Positions 21,081 through 28,472 of a stretch of 64,000 nt of DNA are shown here, in pieces. Each line of letters starts with the position of its first letter. Position 1 is the first letter of the stretch. Position numbers and translations under genes: made by a program. The notes beneath the pieces were generated by a model that was given only the letters and a program-made list of their open reading frames with translations, was not told the origin of the DNA and searched no databases. The DNA lies in NCBI RefSeq assembly GCF_023016005.1, contig NZ_JALKAZ010000001.1, positions 1,364,001 to 1,428,000 of the forward strand, written 5' to 3'. This DNA comes from Erythrobacter sp. F6033 (GTDB lineage Bacteria; Pseudomonadota; Alphaproteobacteria; Sphingomonadales; Sphingomonadaceae).

Positions 21081-21115
21081 AGGGGCGGATCATTGCGATC
21101 CGCCCCTACCTTTTT
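21081..21115 (+). terminator. Rho-independent terminator
   Basis: A perfect 11-base stem AGGGGCGGATC / GATCCGCCCCT with a 5-base loop is followed three bases later by TTTTT on the plus strand. It ends plus-strand transcription from pyrG or from the candidate RNA. On the minus strand there is no T-tract after the stem, so it serves hsp20 less well. Confidence 0.85.
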
Positions 21116-21154
21116 CAGATGAGTTCTATTCGTGTGAGTTTTGTGCGTACGCGC

Positions 21155-21634
21155 TTACGCAGCGTCGGTGGATTTCTCTTCCGAGCCGTCCGGTACTGCG
21201 GTCAGCGTTGGAGCGCCGTTTACCGCGATTTTCTTCGGTTTCATTGCCTCTGGCACTTCGCGGACCAGATCAATGATCAATAGCCCGTCTGCCATGTCGG
21301 CTTGTTCCACGCGCACGTGATCAGCGAGTTCAAAACGCCGTTCGAAACCGCGATTGGCGATGCCTACGTGCAGCATTTCTGAACCGCTATCGACATCGTC
21401 GCGCTTCTTGCCGTGAACAGTCAGAAGATTCTGTTGGGCTGTGATATCGATATCTTGCGGCCGGAACCCAGCAACAGCCAGTGTTATGCGATAATTGTCT
21501 TCGCCGCTGCGCGCGATGTTGAAAGGCGGGTAATTGTCGCCTGAGTTGTTGCGCGCCTGACTTTCCAGGAGGTCGAACAAGTGATCGAAGCCAACGGTGC
21601 TGCGGCGGTATGGAGTAAAATCTAAACGTGACAT
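21155..21634 (-). CDS. Small heat-shock protein, Hsp20 / IbpA family
   Basis: ATP-independent holdase chaperone that binds unfolding proteins in the cytosol. 159 residues from ATG 21634 (MSRLDFTPYRRS). The N-terminal arm contains FDHLFDLLE. The alpha-crystallin domain (about residues 35-130) has YRITLAVAGFRPQDI, LLTVHGKK and the IANRGFERRFELADHVRV segment, followed by the GLLIIDLVREVPE strand. The C-terminus has KPKKIAVNG. The start is set by a GAGGG ribosome-binding site 10 bases upstream, which is caught in a hairpin. A heat-shock-type promoter lies about 120 bases upstream. Confidence 0.95.
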   Translation of the reverse strand: MSRLDFTPYRRSTVGFDHLFDLLESQARNNSGDNYPPFNIARSGEDNYRITLAVAGFRPQDIDITAQQNLLTVHGKKRDDVDSGSEMLHVGIANRGFERRFELADHVRVEQADMADGLLIIDLVREVPEAMKPKKIAVNGAPTLTAVPDGSEEKSTDAA

Positions 21635-21637
21635 AAT

Positions 21638-21661
21638 TTGCAAACCCTCGTGTTTGAGCAA
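21638..21661 (-). promoter_or_regulatory. Hairpin masking the hsp20 ribosome-binding site (ROSE-like thermometer candidate)
   Basis: On the coding strand, TTG-CT-CAAAC / GTTTG-CAA forms an 8-pair hairpin whose loop and stem hold the Shine-Dalgarno GAGGG. The 5' side carries TTGCT. ROSE thermometers use a U(U/C)GCU anti-Shine-Dalgarno in this position, and TTGCT can alternatively pair imperfectly with AGGG. The leader from the predicted start of transcription is about 110 bases with further hairpin potential, within the usual ROSE size. Confidence 0.5.
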
Positions 21662-21755
21662 TTTGAGCATTTATGCAGACCTGCCTGATGCAGCGTCCGC
21701 GCGTGATGCCGCTTATTGTGTTCCCCTAGACTGGCGAAACACTGCGACACCGACT

Positions 21756-21784
21756 ATTTGGGTGGAGAAGAAACACGTTTCAAG
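21756..21784 (-). promoter_or_regulatory. Heat-shock (sigma-32/RpoH-type) promoter for hsp20
   Basis: On the hsp20 strand, CTTGAAA at -35 (21784-21778) and CCCAAAT at -10 (21762-21756) are 15 bases apart. The RpoH consensus is CTTGAAA and CCCATNT, so there is one mismatch. The match, spacing and direction towards a heat-shock gene make this convincing. It overlaps the leader of the divergent grxC gene. Confidence 0.72.
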
Positions 21785-21799
21785 AGGTTCGAAACACTC

Positions 21800-22063
21800 A
21801 TGAGCACGCCAAAAATCGATATCTACACCAAGTTCACATGCCCGTTCTGCGTTCGCGCGAAGCGTTTGCTCAGCTCGAAGGGCGTAGAGTTCAATGAGTT
21901 CGACATTTCGATGGGCGGACCAAAGCGCGAGGAAATGCTTTCCCGCGCTCCAGAAGCGCGCACTGTCCCACAGATTTTCATCGGTGATACTCACGTCGGC
22001 GGTTCGGATGATCTAGCGGTTCTTGAAAGTTCAGGTGAGCTGGACGCCCTTTTGGCGGGCTGA
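21800..22063 (+). CDS. grxC: Glutaredoxin 3
   Basis: Small glutathione-dependent thiol-disulfide reductase. 87 residues with the dithiol active site CPFC (residues about 15-18), the cis-proline motif TVPQIFI and the glutathione-binding GGSDDL. The ATG at 21800 gives the compact fold; upstream in-frame codons lie inside the divergent hsp20 promoter. It begins a grxC - nitrilase - DUF1178 operon, an arrangement I recall from alphaproteobacteria. Confidence 0.95.
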   Translation: MSTPKIDIYTKFTCPFCVRAKRLLSSKGVEFNEFDISMGGPKREEMLSRAPEARTVPQIFIGDTHVGGSDDLAVLESSGELDALLAG

Positions 22064-22071
22064 CCAGCGCT

Positions 22072-22890
22072 ATGCCGAAAATCGCCCTGTTGCAGATGAC
22101 TTCCGGGATTGATCCGGAGGAGAACTATTCCTCTGTTGAAGCGGCGGCAAAAGAGGCATCGCGGGTCGGCGCTGAGGTGTTGTTTACTCCTGAGATGTCG
22201 CTGTTGCTGGATCGTGATCGTACGCGAGCCGCAACTTGGGTGAATTCGAACGAACCCATCCGAATGCGTGAATGGCTGGCCAGGCTGGCCGCTGAAACGG
22301 GCGTAGATCTGGCGATTGGCTCTATGCCGTTCCCTGCTGATGAGGGGCTGTGGGCCAATCGAGCGTTCTACTTTGACGCAACGGGTGCGGAGCGCGCCAC
22401 TTACGACAAGATGCATATGTTCGATGTTCACCTTTCAACTGGTGAAACCTGGCGTGAAAGCAGCGCTTACAAAGCTGGTGATTGCCCCGTTAGCATTGAT
22501 GATACACCGATGGGTAAACTCGGCCTTACGATCTGTTATGATCTGCGATTTCCAGCTCTATTTGAAGAACTCGGTAAGCGCCGCTGCGATACTATTGCCG
22601 TCCCCGCTGCATTTACAAAGCCAACGGGTGTCGCCCACTGGCACGTAATGCTGCGCGCGCGCGCTATCGAAGCCAGTGCTTTCGTGATCGCGGCAGCGCA
22701 GGTTGGGAAGCATCAGGATGGCCGCGAAACATACGGTCATAGCGTTGTCGTTGATCCATGGGGCGAAGTGTTGCTCGATATGGGCGGCGAAGACGCGCAT
22801 CTGGCATATTGCGACATTGACCTCGAACGCATCAATGAAGTCAGGGGGCAGGTTCCAAGCCTTGCCAACAAGCGGGAAATCCCCAATTAG
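22072..22890 (+). CDS. Carbon-nitrogen hydrolase (nitrilase superfamily, Nit-like)
   Basis: 272 residues with the nitrilase catalytic triad: Glu41 in LFTPEMS, Lys113 in YDKMHMFD and Cys155 in TICYDLRFP. The closest family appears to be the Nit1/Nit2 or deaminated-glutathione amidase branch (DVHLSTGETWRES, VIAAAQVGKH, GHSVVVDPWGEVL). If so, it repairs deaminated glutathione, which suits its place 8 bases after grxC. Other amides cannot be excluded from sequence alone. Confidence 0.9.
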   Translation: MPKIALLQMTSGIDPEENYSSVEAAAKEASRVGAEVLFTPEMSLLLDRDRTRAATWVNSNEPIRMREWLARLAAETGVDLAIGSMPFPADEGLWANRAFYFDATGAERATYDKMHMFDVHLSTGETWRESSAYKAGDCPVSIDDTPMGKLGLTICYDLRFPALFEELGKRRCDTIAVPAAFTKPTGVAHWHVMLRARAIEASAFVIAAAQVGKHQDGRETYGHSVVVDPWGEVLLDMGGEDAHLAYCDIDLERINEVRGQVPSLANKREIPN

Positions 22891-22899
22891 ACCGACACG

Positions 22900-23376
22900 A
22901 TGATAGTCTACGATCTCCACTGTGAACATGGCCACCAGTTCGAAGGATGGTTTGGCTCGTCGGCTGATTTTGAGGATCAGCAGGCGCGCGGCTTTGTTTC
23001 ATGTCCCGATTGTGGTTCAGCACGAGTTAGTAAGGCGCCAATGGCTCCCGCCGTCCCGGCGAAGGGCAATACTCGGACCGAGCAAAGTCCACCTTCAGCA
23101 TCGAATGCTGGAAAGCCTGTTTCCAATCAGCCAATTCCTCCCGAAGTTGAAAAGGCTATGAAGGCGCTCGCGAAGGCTCAAGAAAAAGCTCTCGAAAAAA
23201 GCACTTGGGTCGGAGAGCAATTTGCCGAGCAGTCGCGCGAAATGCATTATGGAGAACGTGATGAGACACCGATTCACGGGCAAGCTACACTAGAAGAGGC
23301 TAAATCTCTTATCGATGAAGGCGTGCAAGTTGCACCGCTTCCGTTCCCGGTGGCACCTCCAGACAAACTCAATTGA
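22900..23376 (+). CDS. DUF1178 family protein
   Basis: 158 residues, cytosolic. The N-terminus MIVYDLHCEHGHQFEGWF and the pair CPDC form a zinc-ribbon-like knuckle (Cys8 with the later Cys-x2-Cys), and the C-terminal part is helical with KSTWVGEQFAEQ and EARSL-like ends (LEEAKSLIDEGV). These are the features of DUF1178. Function is unknown. It starts 9 bases after the nitrilase-family stop, so it belongs to the same operon. Confidence 0.88.
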   Translation: MIVYDLHCEHGHQFEGWFGSSADFEDQQARGFVSCPDCGSARVSKAPMAPAVPAKGNTRTEQSPPSASNAGKPVSNQPIPPEVEKAMKALAKAQEKALEKSTWVGEQFAEQSREMHYGERDETPIHGQATLEEAKSLIDEGVQVAPLPFPVAPPDKLN

Positions 23377-23409
23377 TTAGCAACGCCTCAGTGCTAATGG
23401 GGTATCTGT

Positions 23410-23486
23410 GTCCCCGTAGCTCAGGTGGATAGAGCGTTGGATTCCTAATCCAAAGGCCACAGGTTCGAATCCTGTCGGGGACACCA
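23410..23486 (+). tRNA. tRNA-Arg (anticodon CCU)
   Basis: A full cloverleaf reads from GTCCCCG to CGGGGAC plus A and an encoded CCA. The D-arm is GCTC..GAGC, the anticodon stem TTGGA/TCCAA has loop TTCCTAA (anticodon CCT), and the T-arm is CAGG-TTCGAAT-CCTG. It decodes AGG. It stands alone between the DUF1178 gene and a convergent MFS gene whose stop is 5 bases away. Confidence 0.97.
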
Positions 23487-23490
23487 CGCT

Positions 23491-24717
23491 TCACGCCGTA
23501 TTTAGCTGCGTGACGCCGCTTCCATAAAGCTTGAGGGCGAGCGCGCACAATGCAGTGAGCGCCGCGCAGCAGATCAAGACAGCCGTAGCAATCCCATCCC
23601 AGCCAAATGCGTCGAATATTGCGGGGCCTAAGAACGAAAACGCTCCGCCGCCAATGAACATGATGACGATATAGATGGTGGTCAGCCGTGTGCGCAGTGC
23701 GGGCTCTTTCGATAGAAAGGTCATGCGGCTGCCGACATCGATTGCTGGACCGACGGTCGACGTGATCAGGATCGGTATCATCAAGAGCCAGATGCTCCCG
23801 CCGAATGGTAGAAGTAGTGCGGTGCCGGCAGTCTGTATCAAAGCGAGATAGAGGCGAGCGCGGCGAGGGCCAATTCGATCAGACCATTTCCCGAGCCTTG
23901 GAGTGGTAAGCACGCTGAGAGCTGCAAAACCAGCGAGATAGCCAACAGCGTCCGTTCCATATCCCATTTCGGGCGATGTCAGGTGCAGGGCCAAAGCCAA
24001 CCAAAGGGCGATGAATTGACCAAATCCGATGGCTTGAATAGCGCCTGAGATGATGATCTCTGGGTGCGAACGCAGCAGAGGGAACACTGAAAGCACCAAT
24101 TGTAGATAAGGTTGCTTCGCTTCTTTAGGCGCAGCGACCTCAGATTTGGGCATGATCCGTGGCAACGCGATTGCGATTGCGACCATTGCGATTGTCGCCG
24201 CCCAGTAAACGGTTCGCCAGCCAAAGTGTTCGGCAACGACACCAGCGCCGACGCGGGCGACAAGTATGCCAAATAGAATTCCCGCAGTTAATGTTGCCGT
24301 TACATGTCCAAGACGTTCCGGCGCGACCCGTTTGGATGCGTACGCTGGCAGTAGATACGGGGCGATTGTGAAAAACCCCAGAAGCGTGGAGCCCGTGGTG
24401 AACAATACAAAGCCTGGCGCAAGTGTCATAAGTGCCAAGCCGAGGCACTGCCCGGCGGTGAATACAATCGTCAAATTGCGGTTCGAGTAACGATCACCCA
24501 ACGGCAGCAGCAAAAGGATGCCTATCGCCAACGCTAGTTGATTGAGGGCTGGCACAATCCCGATTTGTGCATCGCTTATGCCAAATCCGTCGGCAACATC
24601 TCTGATTATCGGATGGATGTAATATGCGTTGGCCGTGACCACAGCGACCGCAAGCGCCAAGAGCAATTCTTGGCGCCGGGTCAGGTGCGGGTATGTGGCT
24701 TTTTCATCGTTGCTCAA
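23491..24717 (-). CDS. MFS transporter
   Basis: 408 residues with about 12 hydrophobic segments. The loop 2-3 motif is LLLPLGDRYSNRN (variant of GxLaDrxGrr) and the matching loop in the second half is RLGKWSDRIGPRRAR. It resembles drug/solute exporters of the YnfM/AraJ type. Its ATG overlaps the stop of the haloalkane dehalogenase gene (ATGA, 24714-24717), so it is translated with it and may export or import a substrate or product of that enzyme. The substrate is not evident. Confidence 0.85.
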   Translation of the reverse strand: MSNDEKATYPHLTRRQELLLALAVAVVTANAYYIHPIIRDVADGFGISDAQIGIVPALNQLALAIGILLLLPLGDRYSNRNLTIVFTAGQCLGLALMTLAPGFVLFTTGSTLLGFFTIAPYLLPAYASKRVAPERLGHVTATLTAGILFGILVARVGAGVVAEHFGWRTVYWAATIAMVAIAIALPRIMPKSEVAAPKEAKQPYLQLVLSVFPLLRSHPEIIISGAIQAIGFGQFIALWLALALHLTSPEMGYGTDAVGYLAGFAALSVLTTPRLGKWSDRIGPRRARLYLALIQTAGTALLLPFGGSIWLLMIPILITSTVGPAIDVGSRMTFLSKEPALRTRLTTIYIVIMFIGGGAFSFLGPAIFDAFGWDGIATAVLICCAALTALCALALKLYGSGVTQLNTA

Positions 24718-25628
24718 GCGAGGAAACCAGCCTTTTGAGTTGTATCAATGACGCCTTGCGCGAGTTCAACGGGGCGATCCTCCTGACAGAAATGTCCGCA
24801 GGTTGAGAGCATACCGTGAGGCATATCCTTGGCACCTTGTATCCGCTTGATGAGTGGCTCAGCCAAACCGCCAGTCACCGGGTCATCCTCGCCAAACAAG
24901 GTGAGGAAAGGTTTGTCGAAGGAAGAGAGTCCCTTCCACGCCGCAATATTCTGCGCGATTCCATCCATACCATCCTCCACAGGAACGAGTGCAGGAAAAG
25001 CGCGAGCCCCGGCTTTGCTTGGCTCATCGGGGAAGGGGGCTTCATAGGCCGCGACTTCAGCCTCGGTGCGCTCTGTCGCGGTTGCGCGTTGAAGCAGCTC
25101 TCCGATCTGGAACTCTGGAGAGCTCTTCGCAAATTCCCGCCACGCTAAAAATGCTGGAGAAGGCGTTCCGCCGGTCGGTAAGAATGTGTTGCTGGCAACG
25201 ACACACGCAAAGCGGCTTGGCTCTTCGCCGACCATTCGCAGTCCAAGCAGTCCGCCCCAATCCTGGCAGAATAGAGCTGCAGTTTCAGGAACAATGGCGT
25301 CACGCCACTGCTTCAGCCAGCTGACGTGCTTGTCATAGGTATAAAAAGCGATGTCATCAGGCTTATCACTTTTTCCGAAACCAATCAGATCCGGCGCAAA
25401 GCACCGGAACCCAGCCTCCACCAAAACCGGGATCATTTTGCGGTACAAAAAGCTCCAGCTTGGCTCGCCGTGGAACAACAGCAAGGGCGGTCCGTCCTTC
25501 GGGCCTTCATCAAGGTAATGCATTCTACCTGAAAAGCCCTCGCCGAGATCGATGTCGCGCCAATTCTCGGCAAAGGGATAGTCAGGGATCGCGTCAAATC
25601 GCGTGAGGTCGGCCTTCAGAATCTGCAT
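24714..25628 (-). CDS. Haloalkane dehalogenase (HLD-I type)
   Basis: Alpha/beta hydrolase that replaces a halide on an alkyl halide with hydroxyl. 304 residues. HGEPSWS gives the oxyanion hole and one halide-stabilising residue. The nucleophile elbow CQDWGG has Asp123 with the halide-binding Trp124 next to it, and the base is His279 in TCGHFCQED; GEDDP may provide the acid. A cap domain spans about 155-230. Asp rather than Ser at the nucleophile separates it from ordinary esterases; fluoroacetate dehalogenases and epoxide hydrolases are the main alternatives. The start has a GAGGAGA ribosome-binding site. Confidence 0.87.
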   Translation of the reverse strand: MQILKADLTRFDAIPDYPFAENWRDIDLGEGFSGRMHYLDEGPKDGPPLLLFHGEPSWSFLYRKMIPVLVEAGFRCFAPDLIGFGKSDKPDDIAFYTYDKHVSWLKQWRDAIVPETAALFCQDWGGLLGLRMVGEEPSRFACVVASNTFLPTGGTPSPAFLAWREFAKSSPEFQIGELLQRATATERTEAEVAAYEAPFPDEPSKAGARAFPALVPVEDGMDGIAQNIAAWKGLSSFDKPFLTLFGEDDPVTGGLAEPLIKRIQGAKDMPHGMLSTCGHFCQEDRPVELAQGVIDTTQKAGFLA

Positions 25629-25687
25629 TGGAATCGTCTCCTCTTTTCAGAAGATCGGTAGCATAGAAAAACTGAATCCCGATGCCT

Positions 25688-26551
25688 TTATGCGTTTTCG
25701 CCGGGTTGTTCGCCCATTGGCACACGCTCTTTGAAAGTGTGCGTGATGTATGGGAACGGAATTTCGATTCCGGCGTCGTCGAGACCACGCTTGATAGCTC
25801 GCACCACTTTGTCTTTGGATTCCCACCCCGAACGTGGCGTGGAACCTGACCACCAGCGTACGAGGAAGTCCACCGAGGAGGAGTTGAACTCTTGGGCAAA
25901 GATGTCGACGCCCTTTTCGGTGTCGACTTCTTCCACTGCAGAAACAGATTTTCGAATTACCTCGGCCGCTTCATCCAAGTCCGTGTCGTAGGAAACACCG
26001 ATCACAACATCATGCCGCCTCTGATCTTTATCCGTAAGAATTTCGACGGGGTTTTTGAACAATATCGAATTCGGCACCACAGTGACTTCACCAGACAATT
26101 TTCGGATATGGGTTTCGCGCAATGTGATATGCTCGACCTTTCCGACGATGCCTTCGCATTCGATAACATCACCGATGCGCATCTTCTCCCTAATCATGAT
26201 GAGAACGCCTGCGAGGAAGTTCTCGAAAATGTCCTGAAAGGCAAAACCGATTGCAACTGCACCGATACCAAGGCCAGCGATCAGGCTCGACGGTGTAAGA
26301 TCGGGAAACAGCACAATTGCTGCGATCATCAAGCCGAGGATCCATGTCCCAAGTTTGACAATTGTTTCTATTAGATTTCGCAGGCTAGGACGCAGATCGG
26401 TCTTACCGATTAATCCGTCTGCGATTTTGACGGTAAATTTCGCCGCAATCGCCGTGACGAGAATGATAAAGAGAGCGATTGCAAAATAAGGCAGCGCATC
26501 AATGAAATCGTTGCCCATTGAGTTCAGTTGGTCGATCAATCTGTTCAGCAT
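25688..26551 (-). CDS. Small-conductance mechanosensitive channel (MscS family)
   Basis: 287 residues from ATG 26551. Three hydrophobic helices occupy about residues 15-105, followed by the MscS beta domain with the pore-lining/vestibule signature GLGIGAVAIGFAFQDIFENF, then TVVPNSILFKNPV and a C-terminal alpha/beta region. It protects cells from hypo-osmotic shock by opening under membrane tension. The start is chosen because the family N-terminus precedes the first helix by about 15 residues. It is divergent from the acyl-CoA dehydrogenase gene, with about 140 bases between the two starts. Confidence 0.92.
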   Translation of the reverse strand: MLNRLIDQLNSMGNDFIDALPYFAIALFIILVTAIAAKFTVKIADGLIGKTDLRPSLRNLIETIVKLGTWILGLMIAAIVLFPDLTPSSLIAGLGIGAVAIGFAFQDIFENFLAGVLIMIREKMRIGDVIECEGIVGKVEHITLRETHIRKLSGEVTVVPNSILFKNPVEILTDKDQRRHDVVIGVSYDTDLDEAAEVIRKSVSAVEEVDTEKGVDIFAQEFNSSSVDFLVRWWSGSTPRSGWESKDKVVRAIKRGLDDAGIEIPFPYITHTFKERVPMGEQPGENA

Positions 26552-26692
26552 AGCAGTCTTGGTGTTCTCCTGTTTGCTAACCAACGTGACACTCCGCATG
26601 ATCGTTCCGAAACAGTTGACCGGCCCGACCCAAATGATGCGGTGGACATTGCCGAGAATGCCAGCCAATCAGCGATCAGGGTTACAGAATGG

Positions 26693-27865
26693 ATGCAATT
26701 CAAAATGCCGACTGAGACTGACGACATCGTTGAAATCCGCCGAGCGGTGCGGGCTCTCTGTGATGATTTCCCTGGAGAATATTGGCGCGCGAAAGACGCA
26801 GCGAGGGAATATCCGGGCGAATTTGTCGACGCTCTCACAAAAGCAGGTTTTCTGGCTGCGCTAATTCCGACAGATTTCGGGGGAAGCGGGCTGAGCCTTG
26901 ATGAAGCCGCGGTGATCATGGAGGAGATTCAGGCATCCGGTTGCAATGGCGGTGCAGCCCACGCGCAGATGTACATCATGAACACGCTGCTACGTTACGG
27001 GTCTGATGCGCAGAAGAGTGAGTATTTGCCCAAAATCGCTAAAGGCGATCTGCGTTTGCAGGCCTTTGGTGTTTCGGAGCCCACAAGCGGGACAGACACG
27101 CTAAGTCTGAAAACCCGAGCCGTCCGTGATGGTAACGAATACGTGATCTCTGGCCAAAAAATCTGGACGAGTCGGGCGGAGCACTCCGACCTGATGCTTC
27201 TGCTAGCGCGCACGACCCCGCGCGATCAGGTGGAGAAGAAGACCGAAGGGCTTTCAATGTTCCTCGTCGATATGCAGCAAGCAGTCGGCAATGGCATGGA
27301 AATCAAACCAATCCGAACAATGATGAATCATTCATCGTGTGAGGTCTTCTTCGACGATCTGAGAATTCCGGCAAGCGCCCTTGTTGGCGAAGAAGGGAAG
27401 GGCTTTCGCTACATCCTTTCAGGCATGAATGCTGAGCGAATTTTGATCGCGGCAGAATGCATTGGCGATGCCAAATGGTTTATCGATCAAGCGAAAACCT
27501 ATGCCAGCGATCGCAATGTTTTCGCGCGGCCGATCGGCCAGAACCAAGGCGTCCAGTTTCCTATCGCGCGTTGCTATGCGCAGATGCGCGCAGCCGAGTT
27601 GATGGTTCATCACGCAGCATCGGTTTATGACGAAGGTGGAAACCCAGGCGAAGAAGCCAATATGGCAAAACTGCTCGCCTCCGAAGCGAGCTGGGCAGCT
27701 GCTGATATGTGTGTTCAGACTTTCGGCGGGTTCGGGTTTGCTGAAGAATACGATGTCGAGCGCAAGTTCAGAGAGGCCCGCCTCTATACCGTGGCTCCGA
27801 TCTCGACCAATCTGATTTTGTCATATCTGGCGGAGCACGTTTTGGGTTTGCCTCGATCATACTAG
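26693..27865 (+). CDS. Acyl-CoA dehydrogenase
   Basis: FAD-dependent enzyme oxidising an acyl-CoA to enoyl-CoA. About 390 residues from ATG 26693 (another ATG lies 12 bases on); longer frames add an unlike N-terminus. Signatures are AFGVSEPTSGTDT, VISGQKIWTSRAEHSD, the FAD-binding GGFGFAEEYDVERKFREARL and the tail TVAPISTNLI. The catalytic Glu seen as EGT in short- and medium-chain enzymes is not at that place (APISTN). The base may therefore lie elsewhere, as in isovaleryl-CoA dehydrogenases, or the substrate may be unusual. No beta-oxidation partner genes are adjacent. Confidence 0.9.
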   Translation: MQFKMPTETDDIVEIRRAVRALCDDFPGEYWRAKDAAREYPGEFVDALTKAGFLAALIPTDFGGSGLSLDEAAVIMEEIQASGCNGGAAHAQMYIMNTLLRYGSDAQKSEYLPKIAKGDLRLQAFGVSEPTSGTDTLSLKTRAVRDGNEYVISGQKIWTSRAEHSDLMLLLARTTPRDQVEKKTEGLSMFLVDMQQAVGNGMEIKPIRTMMNHSSCEVFFDDLRIPASALVGEEGKGFRYILSGMNAERILIAAECIGDAKWFIDQAKTYASDRNVFARPIGQNQGVQFPIARCYAQMRAAELMVHHAASVYDEGGNPGEEANMAKLLASEASWAAADMCVQTFGGFGFAEEYDVERKFREARLYTVAPISTNLILSYLAEHVLGLPRSY

Positions 27866-27992
27866 TGGTTTCAGGTGTCATATTGTCCACGCAATGGGGC
27901 AACCAGACCGGAAATTTTGCGTTCTATCATCTTTCGGCTTGATACGGACGGTTAACTATGATTCTGTGGAAGCAGGATCGAGGGACAATTCA

Positions 27993-28292
27993 ATGCGTAA
28001 ACCAGCGAAGGAGCAGATGCGGCAGGGCTTGGCTCTGTTTGTGCTTCTTGTGCTCACAGGTTTGGCGATCGCAGGGCCCACCGGATTGTTGGCTTGGAGC
28101 GAGAATTCGCAAGCTTTGGAACAGCGGACCGCGCAAATTGCGATGCTTACCGAAAAACGTGATGCGTTAAAGAACCGGGTGCAGCTTCTTAACCCCAAGG
28201 CTGCCGACGCCGACCTTGCAAGTGAGTTGGTGCGGCGAAATCTTGGCGTTCTGCATGCCGATGAAGTCGTGATTACCATCGAAGACGAGTAA
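27993..28292 (+). CDS. ftsB: Cell-division protein FtsB / DivIC family
   Basis: 99 residues: a short basic N-terminus, one membrane helix (about residues 12-34) and a periplasmic coiled coil (SQALEQRTAQIAMLTEKRDAL) ending in an acidic tail. This is the layout of FtsB, part of the FtsQLB complex that activates septal peptidoglycan synthesis. Start ATG 27993 gives the family length. It lies upstream of pdhA, with a 180-base gap in which I see no further gene. This is a frequent position in alphaproteobacteria. Confidence 0.9.
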   Translation: MRKPAKEQMRQGLALFVLLVLTGLAIAGPTGLLAWSENSQALEQRTAQIAMLTEKRDALKNRVQLLNPKAADADLASELVRRNLGVLHADEVVITIEDE

Positions 28293-28472
28293 CTCGCGCA
28301 TACGAATTCTCCGCATCGCCAAATGATCAAGCCGAGGAATCTGCGATTTTTTGTGGCCCGTTGAGGCCTGCTTTACGTTGCGTCTTTCATGGCTTCCTGA
28401 TTATAGCGATTGTGGAATTAGGCGCTTTCCTTCCCAAGGATCTGCGCCAGCAACAATTAAGGACATTTCACC

